Positions 24,009 to 37,207 of a DNA stretch of 64,000 nucleotides are shown piece after piece. Origin of the DNA: Lunularia cruciata (taxonomy: Eukaryota > Streptophyta > Marchantiopsida > Lunulariales > Lunulariaceae); assembly GCA_948567375.1 (NCBI GenBank), contig OX419761.1:53880501-53944500 (forward strand), in the 5' to 3' direction. Position numbers and translations under genes: made by a program. The number at the start of each line of letters is the position of its first letter. Position 1 is the stretch's first letter. The notes under the pieces are model-generated. The model was not told where the DNA came from. It saw only the letters and a list, made by a program, of their open reading frames with translations, and did not search any database.

Positions 24009-26957
24009 CTACTCTTCTAAGTTGATGCAAATTTTTTGGCTTTGGCCATCAACTTCTCCCTCATTTAGAGGTAGTCTGCTTTATTTTCCTTTTTCTCCAT
24101 CTTGAGCTCCTTAGACATCCTCTCCATTTGGTCAGCAACTTCACCATAGTACTTGCTAAATTATACATCTACAGTCACCAAGCAATCTTGGTATTCTCCA
24201 ACTCCACTCTAATGCTTTGTACTTCCTTGTCTCTTATCCTCAATTGCTCCTTGTACACTTGTTGCTTACCTTTAGCTTTGAGCCAAAGTGCTTGCAATTA
24301 TCCTTGTAACTTCCCAATGTCTCTTTTGTATGCAGTCCTTTTTGCATGAGCCATCCAGGAGCATAACATTCTATCTCTTTGCCTTGAAATTTCCTATACA
24401 AGCTTGTTTGACTTCTTTGCTTCCTCCTTGTACAGGTTGCACACCTTCTCTATCTCCTGCTTTGTGTTGGCCTACTTTGCCTTTACTGTGTAGGAGTTCT
24501 TATGCAATCCTTGCACAAGTGAAGTGTAATCATTTTTTTCCATGTAGGAATCTTGGTAAATTGGTAAAACCTGCTCCATCAGCTCCAAAGACTGGCCCCA
24601 CCAAATATATTACAAACTTTGATCCCTTTTTAAATTGTGGTTGAGCTCTCTTGGAGTTGGAAGAAGGTTACATTTACCACTAATGGTTTTGCTTTTGATG
24701 ACAACCATGTCTTCTTCCAAGTATTTGGGTTGCTTTGGCTCCTCATATTTGTTCTCCTCACTTCACTCAATCTTGATCTCCTCTTTGACCAAGTGTTGTC
24801 CTTTGGCCTTGAGTGATGGACCCTTGGCTTCACCTACTCCTTTTTCATCCTTGTTCAAACCCTAAGGTCCTACTTCTTGATTGTGTGGACCTTTGATATG
24901 AACTTCCTTTTCAAGGTAGAGATCTTCTTGATCTTCATATCCTTCAACCAACTTCTCCTTGTTTGCCATCTGCTCTTGTTTTGGTGGGATAGATTGGAAA
25001 CTTTCATATAATTCATCATCTTACTCCTCACTCAAGATGATCTTATGAGCATGAGAGAGTTCTCAAATTCTTGCTCCCCTTCACTCTTGGTGTCTTTGGC
25101 TTCCTTCTCCAAAGACTCATCCACTACCTATGATTTCTTGCTTGCCTTCTTAGCTTGCATATTAAGTCTCATAAGTGCCACTCTCTTTACCTTCTTGATA
25201 TAGCTAAGAATATTTTTCACTTCTTCTATAGGTAAAAATTTACTTGTATTTGCATATTTTACATCCACTACTTTGTACTAATGACTCATTGCCTTTACCT
25301 TTGGCTATGATGTAAATATTCCTTTGGGTGGAAACGACTTGGGAATTTATTCCTCTCTTCCTTTGTAAGAAGGTTCATTCCCATGTAAAATGGTACAAAA
25401 AATAAGGATGTATCCTTATTATCATCCTTATTATCATCCCACCATCCTTGTCCATGTCCCTACACATGTCCTTGGTTATGTTATAAAACATGTATGCCCA
25501 ATTTACCAACTACTCTTTGTACATGAATACATGGCTATAATTGAGGTAAGTGGTACTCTTTGACTTGAATAGCTTCATGATCACCTCTATAATAGCTCTT
25601 CAAGTGGAGTGGAGTTTGCCATATTCCACCCATTGCTATTTTTTGGCTTGTCAAAAGAGGCTTTCAAAGTCTTCTCCAAGGTCTCATCAAGAGAAATATC
25701 ATTGAGTCTCTAGAGTTATCATCCCTAGTGTAGAGTTCTTTAGGCCAAGGATATATCTCAAGTGCTCCTTGGTCCATGCAAATATGTTATCCTCATCAAT
25801 ATCCCTTTTCTCCCTTTTCTCAATATTAATCTCTTGGATAATTTACAGATGGCTCAATTCCTAATTCCCTAGCAAGAATTCAACTTTCTTGCTATAGATG
25901 ACATCTACTCTATAACATAAGGCCCACTTGTACATTGTTGAGAGTCTAAGGATTACCTTAAGCAACCCACCTATTCTGCCTTGGTGCATTCACTAATTTT
26001 CCCCCTCTCACCATATTGTCTCATTCTCTTTTGGATGAAATCAAAGAAGAATTTCTATCATAAATGCTTGTGAAACTAAATGCCAAAGATTGAAGAAACT
26101 ATTGATTGCTTTGGGATCATAACTAACTTTCATCTTTAGAAAGTGAAGGATTTATTACTATGGCCTTGTTATTACAGTCTTGGCTTAATTATTACTTGTA
26201 TTCAATAGTGGTTGGGCAGTCTCAATTTGCACATGTGAATGCTTTGGCAAATGATAACGGTTCTCAATAATAGTTACTTTTCTAGGTAGCAATTCATTCA
26301 AACCATTGTACTTCCCTTAGGGCTAAAGGTCTTGTAGGGTGAAAGTTGGTGGCAAAATAAGTTTTTGGTCTTACACTCCTTTGGCATATAACCTCCTCCT
26401 ACTTATCTTCTTTGAGTTCATTTCTTCCATGTGTCTTTTGTCCTTTTTGCTCATTCTTCATACCCATGCAATTTCCTTCCACTCCAAAGGCAAGTAGCAT
26501 AAAACCAATTTCTAGCCTTGACAAACCTTTAATTTAGTATAAGCTTAAGAAAGAACATATAACTAACCAATTTTTTTTTTCTGAAGAGGCATTCACTACA
26601 CACCCCTTGTAGTGCACTAAAAAAATAATTAAAGATCATTTCACTACAAGTAGGTTCCAAATTAATCTTGAAAGTCATAGTTAACTTCATCTCAAAGATC
26701 CACTCACTCCAAAGAATTTGACTTCAAAGGTTGCATACTACACTTCCACATAAGCACAACTCCAAAGGTGTCTTTGCATTGGCCAAATGTCTTTGCCTTT
26801 TGATTTCATGATGTTCTCAATGCTCCAAATCAGACTTGACTCCTCAATACATTGATTCACTCCATATCTCTTAGAAATCACATATACTAATCAAGTATGA
26901 ATGTCTCTCCCTACACTCCAACACTTGTGACCCTATTGAAAAATTCTTTGCCATTGC

Positions 26958-27561
26958 TGTAATGTTTTGAGGACAAGAGAAACCCCAAGAGAAACACAAG
27001 AGAAGAAACATAAGAGAAACACAAGACTTCATCCCTCAATACTCCAATGTCCCATAGGAGCACCTTGTCTTTATTATATAACAAAAAGGATCCACTCAAA
27101 GAGAACTACACCCTTGAATTAGATACATGGATTGGTGATATGTCAGTAAGCTCCACCCTTAGATTAGCTGCATGGATTGGTGACAAGCCAATCCTTGTCT
27201 TATTTGGTTGGCCAAACAAGTTTGACCAAAGGGAATATTTAAGGAATCTTCCAATAGGTAGCTCAGAACAATAGGGGTGAGGTACTATTGAAAATCTCTT
27301 GATGAGATAAACAAAAGGGGATGGAGGGGGGGGGGGAGGGAAGGGAAGGAAAGATTTTACTTTTTGAGGCCTAATTCATTTTTTACCCCCAAAATTGGCT
27401 CTAAAGTTTTCAAGGTGTTTTTGACTTCTACACTATTAGTGGAAGTACTCTTTTGGTGACACCTCTATTTGATCTACTTAGACCATTGTATATAACACCC
27501 CTAAAGATATTACCAAGCCAATTTCCACCTCTAGATAATCTATCTAGTTAATGGTATTACA
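26958..27561 (-). mobile_element. Solo LTR of the F family, opposite orientation
   Basis: 604 bp in reverse orientation, running TGTAATG to ATTACA on the plus strand, homologous to the F LTR (rc of the ctattagtggaagtact, gttggccaaacaagtttgacc and ggagcacctt blocks). It interrupts the E1 repeat, which continues on both sides. The flanking pentamers attgc (26953-26957) and actac (27562-27566) match at 3 of 5, differing by two transitions, so the target duplication is probable but eroded. It contains a G homopolymer near 27325-27337. Confidence 0.75.
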
Positions 27562-28380
27562 ACTACTCAACATAAACATTCACCAACACTTAGAATGAAG
27601 AAATATTGTGACAAAGAACTTGGAGTCCTTTTTATCAAACTTTGATTTGCATAAAAGTGAACATAAACAAAATCTTACCAAAGCCTTACCAAAGCCTTAA
27701 ATACATTTCTTAATTTATCCCAAAGTTATCCAACGGTCAAGTGGGTTATGGAAATCTTCCAACTCTATCTACATTATCCCTTAGGATTTTAATCATATCT
27801 CATCTTAATCACAAGTTAATTAGGCACCTTACACATGTCAAGGAAGGTGTCAAATCTTCCCCAAAGATAACTTGCAATTTACACTCCTTTAGATTGAACA
27901 AATCCAAAGGTGGCAACTATGAAGTTTTTATAACTCCAAAGACCTTCCTCTCCAAGGGTATTTACAACTACAAAGTTCCCAAATCTGACCCCAATTTTGC
28001 ACTTGGGCCTAATTTGCAACACCCAACCTCCAATTTCACCTTTTGACACTCAAATCGACTCCTCTATTGATGCATTTGAACACCCACTTTCACAATTTTG
28101 TGGAATTTGGCTTTTTCACAAGCCCAATAAACCATCAAATCACAACACAAACTAGATACTACTTCTACACATGATTGCTCAAACTATCAATGAATCCATG
28201 CAATCAAGTAACACCTGATTGAGAGTACTATCAATTGCACCAAGCCTTTAGATACCATCAATGCACATTATCTTGCACCCAATATCCTCCTTCATTTCTA
28301 CTATGTTATCAATTGATCAAAACTCAAATCAGGTCTCAAATTTGAGCATTCAACACTTAATAGAAACTTCCAAAAGCCCT

Positions 28381-28700
28381 TAATCACATTTTCAAACCAC
28401 CCACTTTTGCTAAGAGAATCCAAGTGATGCTCACTAATCTTTTTTCACCATAGCCAAGAGCTCAAAGGCTCAAGGTAGAAGAAGTGAGCTCTTTGGAGTT
28501 GGACTTTGAGATATACCTCCTCTAGAGCTACCAAGAATCCAATCCTAATGGAATATTTGGTAGCCTATTTGATGATACAAATTGTAGCTCAATACTGCAA
28601 TCAGTCAACCTAATACCATATCTACTTGCAACGAAGTAGTCCATGAGTATCTATTGATAACAAATAACCATTAGTACTATTACAATAAACTCTCTTATAT
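28381..28700. repeat. Fossil LTR fragment of element B family
   Basis: This stretch aligns in order with the LTR of element B (43430-43770): agagaatccaagtgatgctc, caccatagccaagagctcaa, agaagtgagctctttggag, and further on aagtagtccatgag. Nearly all differences replace G or C by A or T, so it is a much older copy that has drifted to AT. The internal region expected beside it is not recognisable. Confidence 0.75.
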
Positions 28701-30419
28701 TATAAATTTTGTTGGCTTATATTCTCTTATATTTTTTAGTCAATGCCATCCACCTATGTTGTTCCTAGGCTAATAATTTATATTCTCTATATTCTTATAA
28801 ATTATACAAGAAAATGAGAATATAATTTAAGAGAATTACAAAAAGGAAGAAATTATTGGAAAAGGTCTCATTTAATAAGATGGCAAAACATTTCACATTG
28901 GAAAATATGATCTAATATCCTTTTGAATTCCTTGAGCATTTTTTCATGTTCTTCTTCTTTGACCTTCCTCTGCACGTATGGTGACTTAGTGTTGACTTAT
29001 TATAGTATAATTAAGAACAAGTAGTTCCCTTAAGGATGCGGGTTTGAAATGGATAAAACAAGGCATATAAGGTCACAATGAAGATAATAAATTTTTTTGT
29101 TTAGCCTCTTGGGCAGCATCATTCCCCAAAGAGGGTAATTTCATTCAAAGGAGTGGCATTACAAAATATTATGCAATCTATTCTCCCATAGGCTAAAGAG
29201 TCAAATCTAGGAGATTCTTGAGGAGGGGTAGGTTCATTCACAACAAAGGTCACTTTGTTTTCAAGCCACTTCATTCATTAATCATCCATCCAAACCACAA
29301 ACTACCAAGGTAAGATTTGTAGGAGCTATGATTTATATAGTACCTCCATTATGAGTTGTACAAAAAGTATCCTACTACAATACCGCATAAAGGAAGACTA
29401 ATAACTCTGCATACTAAATTGAGTGGAAATGGTTTCAAAATTTACATCCTTTGAAGTCTATGACCATAATGCCATGTTCCATGCTTCCCAAAAGGCACAA
29501 GGTTATGGGAGACAACAACCATTTGTGCTACTCAATCCTATCTTGGAGTGTTACTAAACAAGAAGCCAAGGCTGCACAAGCATGTTCCCATATTGTTTTT
29601 GACTATGGCCAAACTCCTAAAGAGCTACTCTTTAGTCTTGCACAAATGTGTTGTTGCACTCTAGTGCTTAGGTTTGTCCTTCAAGGTTTATCATTCCTAA
29701 ACAAGTTAAGCATACAATCATTCATTCAAAGGATTGCCTAATATGCACACACCAAATCATGAGTCTTGATGATATAAAATTTGTATTTTACTTGAAAAAG
29801 AATAATGCACCAAATGAACATGGTGGATATCAAGCCTAAGCCTTTTATACATTTCCTACTTGGCAGTAAAAAGATCCAATGGCTACAATGGATGGAAATT
29901 TCCCAAGTACATCTAAATCACTCAATCTTGATCATATCTTATCCTAACCCTAATCCTAATGGTAGGTAGCCATGGCTATAATTACCCAATCAAGGGTTAT
30001 CTATTGCATAACAACCTATTATTATGTATTGATCCAGCCTAGATACTTATGTACAACTTATATACATTTATGATCTTCCCAAGGCTATAGAATCAAAGGT
30101 GCTATTGATATGCACAAAACAAAGTCTTCTTGTTAGGCAACAAAAATGACCACGACTATCTTTGTAAGAAGAGGCCCCAATCATTATTCCTTGGTAGGCA
30201 GGGCAAGTGACACTTGGGTCAAACTCTCAGCTCCTTGGTAGATGCAAACAAGACTTGCAAGCTTTTTATAATAACCCTCCATGATTCATTCAAAGTTGGA
30301 CCAGGTCTCCTTAAACTTGGCTTTAGTTATCTATTACAGAACTCTAGAAGGCTCTGGAGTTTTGTAGACAATAATTTGAGTTGCTCATTTGAGTATGACT
30401 TCCTCCCTAGTGTGTCAAT
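28701..30419. other. AT-rich DNA, nothing supported
   Basis: Very AT-rich sequence with an inverted-looking ctcttatat / tttaagagaat pair around 28687-28840, which could be a small inverted-repeat element. The 96-codon frame at 29451-29741 (+) has no recognisable domain. Confidence 0.3.
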
Positions 30420-31991
30420 TTGAGTGCAAAAGTCCTTTGCCTTCTTTTGTTGGGAGGTTTTGTTGGCTATGCATTCCAATTGACTTAGTAGTTAAGTAGT
30501 TGCATGACAGATACTGGTGAGGAGCCCAGATCATTTGTTTTCTGGTGTGGTTTGTTTGGCACTTAACTCTTTGGTCTTCTCTTGAAAAATCTTCTTTTCT
30601 TGCTCCAACACCTTTTCTTCTTATCTTTTTAGGTTGGTAGATAGGTTGGAGATGCAGAGGTCAATCAATTGCTTCAAATTTTTTTTTGAGTCTCCATTGC
30701 CTTTTCTTCTGCCTAAGTTCTTTCTTACTTGCTTCATAGTGCTATGAGTTTGTCTTCTTGATTTTGTATTTCTTCCTTATGCTGAGTTCTTTGGTGGAAG
30801 ACTTGCATGCTATAATCATCAACCTCCTTCTTTAGGCCGTGGATTAGTTTGTCATACTCTTGCCATTTTAGTTCCTTTTATTTACAACTCCACCAAGAAC
30901 CTCTCATTTTCTTTGTCTTTTTTGTTTGTCTGGCTTTGGACTAGGTGATGCAAGTGGTGAATGAGGACCATTGGTTCTTTTATGTTTGGATCCAACTTTT
31001 GGTATATCAATAGAAGCTCTTCTATCATTGGTGTCAATATTTCAATCCTTCCATCATTGGTATCAGTAGGTGAACAATGTAAGCCATTATCAGCCAAGGT
31101 AGAGAATTGCCATCCTTGCCCAATTGTTTTTGTAGGGCCTTCTTTGTTTTAGGCATAGGATTCTTATCATGGCCTAGGATGGTTGTCTCCTTCACTTTGA
31201 GCTGCTTCCTCATTCCTACCATCTCATTATTGTTGGTTGGAGGATGGTATTGATGATGACATCACTCTTACTTAGTCATCCTTCACGTCCCTTGAGTTTC
31301 ATTGAGCTTCAACAAGATGTCCCTACCTCATGATCATTGGTGCCTTTGGTGACATTTCCACAAGATGGGTTTGTTTTGTTCTCCATTTTGGCTCAAAGTG
31401 CACAAGTTCCTCCAAAGTGAAGATTGCAGCTATGGTTGGAGGGATGGATTCTATAGCTATCTTCTTCCCCTTGCATGTTGTATGCATGTCATTTGTTATG
31501 CAGGGACAAAAATTATACCTTGTCATTCTGTCCTACCTTGTTCTCATCCACTAAGGGTGAAAAGATTTGTTTGAAGGACTTTTCACTCCCATAATTTGCA
31601 CTCCAAGCAGCTCTGCCATTTCATTTGTGTGCCACCTCTTGTCCTTGCAATAGACATCTCTCCCATATCAATTTGTACAATGTGTTTTTACTCCCACTAT
31701 CTTTCAAGAAAGATTTCAACTCTTTTGGTTGTTTTTGTTTCTTCAAAGCTTGAATTTTTCTTGAGCCTCCAAGGTCTTTTGTTGAATTATAACTCCACTA
31801 CTCAAATGAACTTCCTATTTTGGGTATCTTCTTCATCTGCCTCATGGTACTTGGTGATCTTCTTTGGCAAGTTGAGATCTTTGTTGAAGTAGGCTAGATG
31901 ATGTAGGTGGGATGGGAACTTCTCCCAACTTTTTTGTTAGGAGGTTCATTCCAATGTAGAAGTGGATGATGAAGGAGGCCATAATGGTGGC
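30420..31991 (-). pseudogene. Decayed coiled-coil retroelement protein (E2), right part
   Basis: Minus-strand translation gives broken Lys/Glu/Gln-rich protein with heptad-like stretches (VFHQRTQHKEEIQNQEDKLI near 30760-30820), much like the internal region of E1. The text continues on the far side of element A (from 37638), so element A inserted into this older element. No enzyme domain was found. Class uncertain. Confidence 0.35.
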
Positions 31992-31996
31992 AAAAC

Positions 31997-32421
31997 TGTA
32001 ACAATATGGAGTTTAGCAACAAAGTTAGTCGGGCTCAAGAAGTAGCACATAAGACAAATTAGCCTAGAATATTCAGAAAGTATCTAGGAAGCTTCTTGGT
32101 AAGCTTCCTCGTTAGCTTAGCTTGCACCTTAAGTAAGTAGCTTCTAGAAGGAAGCTTCTAGAAGCTTCCAACTAGCTTAGATTGCATGCCAAGTAGGCGA
32201 CTTCTAGAAGGAAGCTTCTTGAGAAGCTTCTTAGTTAACTTGGCTTGCACTCTAAGAAAGCGGCTTGAGGAAGCTTCTTGAGAAGCTTCTCAAGGGCCTT
32301 GTATGCTACCTATAAATACCAAAGCCAAAGCTCATGCTAGGCATTTGGAGTTTCCTTCATTCAAGTGTCCCAATGTGAGCTTCCATTCTCCTATTTCTCT
32401 CCTCGGATTTGGTCTTTTACA
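31997..32421 (+). repeat. 5' LTR of element A, with heat-shock-type promoter array
   Basis: 425 bp, TG...CA. The palindrome GAAGCTTC occurs seven times (32088, 32151, 32161, 32211, 32223, 32270, 32282), plus TTCTAGAA at 32142 and 32202. At 32151-32168 two copies make GAAGCTTCTAGAAGCTTC, a perfect alternation of GAA and TTC with 2-nt gaps, which is the heat-shock-factor consensus. The array ends about 20 bp before a TATA box, ctataaata (32310-32318), so it sits in the proximal promoter. Heat response is inferred from sequence, not shown. Confidence 0.9.
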
Positions 32422-32683
32422 TTGGTATCAAAGCAGGAATGGGATGGATGGACCACCAAATCCACTTCCACCAAACCATTGGGATTTTCGTGTCCAAATA
32501 CTACCCAAGCATCGTTTCACACAGTTCATCACCTTGCACTTTGGACAAGATTTTTTGCATATGATCATCATATCTAAGGAACCCTTGGTGCTTCCGGTTG
32601 TAACTTATGGAGAACGGTGGACGTGTTGTTTCTATGTGTTAATAAATTAGATAGATTGAGAGTGGTGTGATTGAGGAGCAACC

Positions 32684-33600
32684 ATGGCGGCAATACTTGA
32701 TGTTATCCTTGCTATGCAACAACAAATCGAGCAACTTACTCGATTGTTGGATGAACGAGATCTTCAACGACAAGAGCAGGTGGAGAGAGTACCAATTCAA
32801 GAAGGAGAAGATTGGATCAGGTTCCCTAAACCCAAGGTATTTGAAGGCAAGAATCTCTCGGGTGCAGTGGATAATTTTGTGTTTGATTGTGAATGTTAGT
32901 TTGAAGCTACCAATCTACAAGATGAGCGAAAACAGATTCTCTTGGCTTCTAGCCAATTGGATGAAGTAGCAAAGCTATGGTGGAGATTCCGAGTGGAGCG
33001 AGCCAAACGACAAATGGTTACACCAATCTTGACATGGGCAGAATTCAAGAGTGCAATAATCAGTCGGTTCCAAGCTATAAATGCCACACAAGCTACACGA
33101 GATAAGTTGGCAGAGTTGAAACAAATTGGCTCTGTAAGAAGTTACATTACGCAGTTCCAAAACACCATCATGGAAATTCCAGATATTTTGGAAGGTGAAG
33201 CTCTGGATCAATTTATGAGGGGCTTGAAAGCAAGAACCAAATTAGAGGTAACCATGCAAGAGCCACAACACTTGGAGGAAGCCATGCGGTTGGCCGAACG
33301 TTTTGATTCCTTGGTGGCAACAACTTGGTCTTGACCTCGACCCCCACAAAGCCTACCACTACACTACACACAAGTGGAGTAGCCAGCACCAATGGAGATT
33401 GATGCAATTCAACAAAGACCACTGGGCATGGCAGATAGGGAGAAACTGTGACAAAATGGTGGTTGTTTTTATTGTCGCCAGTTGGGGCATCGCATTGCTG
33501 AATGTCCACTCAAGAATGGACAACCTCGACAAGTTGCTCAAGTGGAGGTTGTGGAGCGGAATGATCAGGGAAACGATGAATCCCAATAGGAGATTTTGAG
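32684..33600 (+). pseudogene. gag of element A (interrupted)
   Basis: Starts with MAAILDVILAMQQQIEQLTR, a short coiled coil, and continues into a retrotransposon gag capsid domain (WWRFRVERAKRQ, SYITQFQN, FMRGLKARTK at about 32975-33240). A CCHC zinc knuckle CFYCRQLGHRIAEC lies near 33460-33505. The frame is broken by TAG near 32896, by TGA after VATTWS (33332-33334), and by further stops before the knuckle. The corresponding positions in element C are partly open, showing that each copy decayed separately. Gag would form the virus-like particle and bind RNA. Confidence 0.85.
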
Positions 33601-33615
33601 CCACCTATTGGGAGC

Positions 33616-36600
33616 TTGATTAGTTCCAATGGGATTGAAGGCTCGACCTATGCAAGTCTACTTCACTTGCAAGGTATGATATCTAATCGGGGTTGTAGGA
33701 TTTTGGTTGATTTTAGAAGTTCACAGAATTGCATGTCTATGCAAGTAGCAAAGGAATTGGGTATTCCTATCAAGCCAGTGATTGGAAGTAGTTTGATGAT
33801 GGCGGATGGTAGAAAAGGTTCTACATTCCGCACCTCGCATCCTGTTACCTTCAAGATTGGGAAGGAGTATTTGGAGTGTATGAGGTTTGTAGTGGCACCT
33901 CTACACTATGATATCATTTTGGGTCTACCTTGGCTTGAACGTCATAAGGTTCAATTTGATTGGACCCGATGCCAAATTCAAGTACAACACCAAGGTAGGA
34001 ATTTCCGATTAGGTTGTCTGGCACCTCTGAGTAAGACACCTAAGAATAGTCAGTCCCAAGATGGGAAGTTTGTTGAGAAGGTAACCATAGAGCAAATCTG
34101 GAAGGGAGATGAGTCCCAAGATGGGAAGTTTGCCAAGAAGGCAACCATGGAGCAAGCTTGGAAGAGAGATGAGTCCCTAGAAGGGAAGTTTGTTAATGAA
34201 GCAGCCATAGAGCAAGCTTTGGAGGAAGATAAGTCTGTATTCGCGGTGTGGATCAAGCCAATTGCACAAGAACAATTTGAGGAGGGCCAAGTGCCGCATC
34301 AAGCAACGATTGATTGGATAGTTCAGGAGTTTGCAGATGTGTTTCCGGATGATCTGCCAAAGGGATTACCCTCTGATCGAGGCATGCCCTTCAAGATTGA
34401 GTTATTGCCAAGGAGTACTCCAGTGAGTAGACCAATCTATCGGCTCTCACCAAAGGAGTTAGAGGAGTTGCAAACAACACTTACAGAGTTGTTGGAGAAG
34501 GATTTCATACAACATAGTACCTCTTTGTGGGGAGCACCGGTACTATTTGTTCCAAAGAAGGATGGAGGACTTTGTTTCTATATTGATTACTGTGGGCTCA
34601 ATAAGAAAACCGTGAAGAATGCATATCCCTTGCCTCAGATCGATGTTCTGCTTGATCAATTAAGTGGAGCACGCTACTTTTCCAAGCTGGATCTTTGTAG
34701 CGGCTATTGGCAAATTCCTATTGAAGGAGAGGACGTGCAGAAGACTGCCTTTCGTACAAGGTATGGGCATTTCGAGTGGAGAGTTCTACCTTTCGGACTC
34801 ACTAATGCTCCAGCAGTCTTCATGGATCAGATGCATCGGGTGTTGGAGGGACTATTGGATCAGTCTGTGGTAGTGTTCTTAGATGATATCTTAATATATA
34901 GTAGGATAGAGGTAGGACACATGAATCATGTGCGAGAAGTCTTAAGATGACTACAACAATGGAAATTCTACTGCAAGAAGTCAAAGTGTGCTTTTTGGCA
35001 GAAGGAGGTTACCTTCTTGGGTCATAAGATCTCATCAGAGGGGATCAAGATGGGAGAAGAGAAGATCAAGGCCATTACTGATCGGCCTACCTCGAAGGAT
35101 GCTACTGAAGTACAAGCATTCAATGGATTGGGCAGTTTTTACCGACGGTTCATCCACTATTATGCTCACATGGCAGCACCATTGACTGACCTCTTAGGAA
35201 AGAACTTGAGCTTCCAATGGTCCACCAAGAATGAAGAAGCATTCCAAAAGTTAAAGCATATGGTGTCTTCAAGACCCATTCTTCAACCATATGATCCTCA
35301 ACTACCTTGTGTGGTTGATTTTGATGCTTCTAACTTTGCAATTGGAGCTGTGTTGCAACAAGAATTTCCAGATGGACTACATCCTATTGCCTTTGTGTCT
35401 CGCCGACTAAATACAACGGAAAGAAATTACTCTGCTCGAGATTGAGAAAAACTTGCAATGGTATATGCCACCAAGGTATGGAGGCATTATCTCTTGGGGA
35501 AACAAGTGATCATGCAAACTGATCACAAGCCATTGTTGCAGACCTTACACCTAGAACACATGAAGAGTCAACATCATCAATGGGAAGAGCAACTCCAATT
35601 ATTCGACATCAGACTTGAGTACAAACCAGGTTGGTTCCATGTCATCCCTGATGCTTTATCACGACAACCTGATTTGAAGTCTCTTCCTCTCATCGCGGTA
35701 GTAATTACGACGGTGTCAATTGATCCCAAGATTCATAACAAGTTTCGGTTAGCTCTACAGCAAGATCCCTTCTTCCAAATGGTACATGGTCGACTAACAA
35801 CAGGTGACAAGGAGTACAATACCTTCTCCTTCAAGGAAGGCCTTCTATTCCATGCGGACCGGATCTATGTTCTAGCCAAAGGTGATCTTCAACTTGTGCG
35901 CCTTCAAGAAGCCCATGATTTACCCATCGCTGGTCACATGGGTGTGGACAAGACCTTGGGTACCCTCCAACGTCAATGGTGGTGGCCCAACATGACACGG
36001 GATGTTTGAGAATTTGTCCGATCGTGTGAGAGCTGCCAACGTAACAAGGCCAGCAACTAGAAGCCAGGTGGACTCCTTCAACCGCTTGCCGTTCCATCAG
36101 CTCGTTGGGAGCATGTGAGCTTAGATCTCATCACGTCCTTGCCAAAGATGAAACTAGGACACACCGCCATTGTGGTGTTTGTGGATAAGCTTAGTAAGCA
36201 AATCCACTTGGCACCAACCTGTGATAATGTGGATGCTCCAACCTTAGCGCAAATCTACTTTGACAATGTCTTCAAGCATCATGGAATGCCACATGTACTC
36301 ATCTTCGACCGTGATCCTTGCTTTATCGAGAAGTTTTGGCAAGCACTCTTTCAGATACTCGGCACCAAGCTTGCTTTGTCCACGGCCTATCATCCTCAAA
36401 CTGATGGACAAACCGAACGTGCAAATTGTACATTGGAGGATATGTTGCGTGCCTTTGTCAATGTCCACCATACCAATTGGGACGAATGTCTTGCCGCTAC
36501 TGAATTTGCCTAGAACAATTCCAAATAGGCAAGCACCGGATTCTCTCCTTTCTTTCTCAATTTTGGCCAAGATCCGCTTGTTCTAGATTCTCTTCTCACT

Positions 36601-37192
36601 CCCCCTCCATCTCAAGTTCCTCATACTTCCACATTCTTGACCACTATATCCCAATCGCTCCAACAAGCCAAGTCTCACCTCCTTGTTGCACAGAATCACC
36701 AAAAACAATATACGGACCACCATCGTCGTGATCTCACCTTTGAAGTTGGTGATAAAGTCATGCTATCCTCTAGTAACCTCCCTCTCCCACTTGATACCCA
36801 AGTTTGTAAACTTACCCCTAACTGGATAGGACCCTTTGATATCACCCAAATTGTCTCTCTTGTTGCTTATCGACTTGCCTTGCCTTGTCACATGCGTATC
36901 CATCTTGTCTTTCATGCTTCCAAGTTGAAACCCTTTGTTCCTAACCCCTCTTCCTTTTCCTCTCGAGTCCAACCTCCTCCTCTTCCTATCCCTATCAATG
37001 ATCATGAGGAGTACGAAGTTGATTGTATCCTTGCGCGTCGCCATATTCAACGAGGACGTCGCCAACATATAGAGTACAAGGTCCTTTGGAAAGGGTATCC
37101 CCTTCATGATGCTACCTCTTTCTCATCTCCAAAATGCACAGATAGACATCCATGAATTTGAAGCTTCACTGGCGACGAGGACATCACCAACT
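33616..37192 (+). pseudogene. pol of element A: protease-RT-RNase H-integrase-chromodomain
   Basis: A 444-codon open block (33616-34950) carries the protease and most of RT. The protease motif reads ILVDFRSS, not D-S/T-G. RT has [17 protein letters not shown] and FLDDILIYS. After a TGA at 34948 the RT/RNase H connection, TDHKPLLQ and the zinc-binding HMGVDKTLG...CESCQRNK follow. The integrase core shows SLDLI, DRDPCF and a glutamate in DGQTERAN. The C-terminus is a chromodomain (EEYEVDCILARRH...YKVLWKGYP), which normally binds histone marks. It is cut short by a small frame-shifting deletion right after GYPLHDAT, where the conserved WEP should be. About five in-frame stops interrupt the polyprotein, including near 35443, 36007 and 36058. 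Confidence 0.9.
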
Positions 37193-37207
37193 AGTGGCGG
37201 GGGAATA

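Larger units (their letters stand above)
22150..28050 (-). mobile_element. Old decayed retroelement (E1) with flanking direct repeats
   Basis: Blocks at about 22150-23262 and 26600-28050 (the second split by an LTR insertion at 26958-27561) share ordered words in the same orientation, such as acaactccaaagg.gtcttt and atgtcaaggaaggtgtcaaa. They may be highly diverged long terminal repeats. Between them, 24014-26600 read on the minus strand gives broken, Lys/Glu-rich, coiled-coil-like protein, for example KEQLRIRDKEVQSIRVELE near 24200-24270 and LPIEEVKNILSYIKKVKRVA near 25180-25240. No RT or integrase motif was found. The element is riddled with stops. Its class is unknown; retroelement origin is inferred from the direct repeats and context. 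Confidence 0.4.

Noticed and set aside
24288-24865. Plus-strand frames of up to 118 codons rich in Leu/Ser/Cys
   Set aside because: They are reverse-strand shadows of a Lys/Glu-rich coiled-coil relic read on the minus strand.
28687-28840. Possible small inverted-repeat element (ctcttatat and tttaagagaat ends)
   Set aside because: Arms are short, imperfect and AT-only; similar words recur near 40817-40930 without a shared structure, so no element could be defined.
32303-32650. Open frame spanning the LTR and leader of element A (also in C)
   Set aside because: Lies in the promoter/leader region with no gag-like motif; repeated only because the LTR is repeated.
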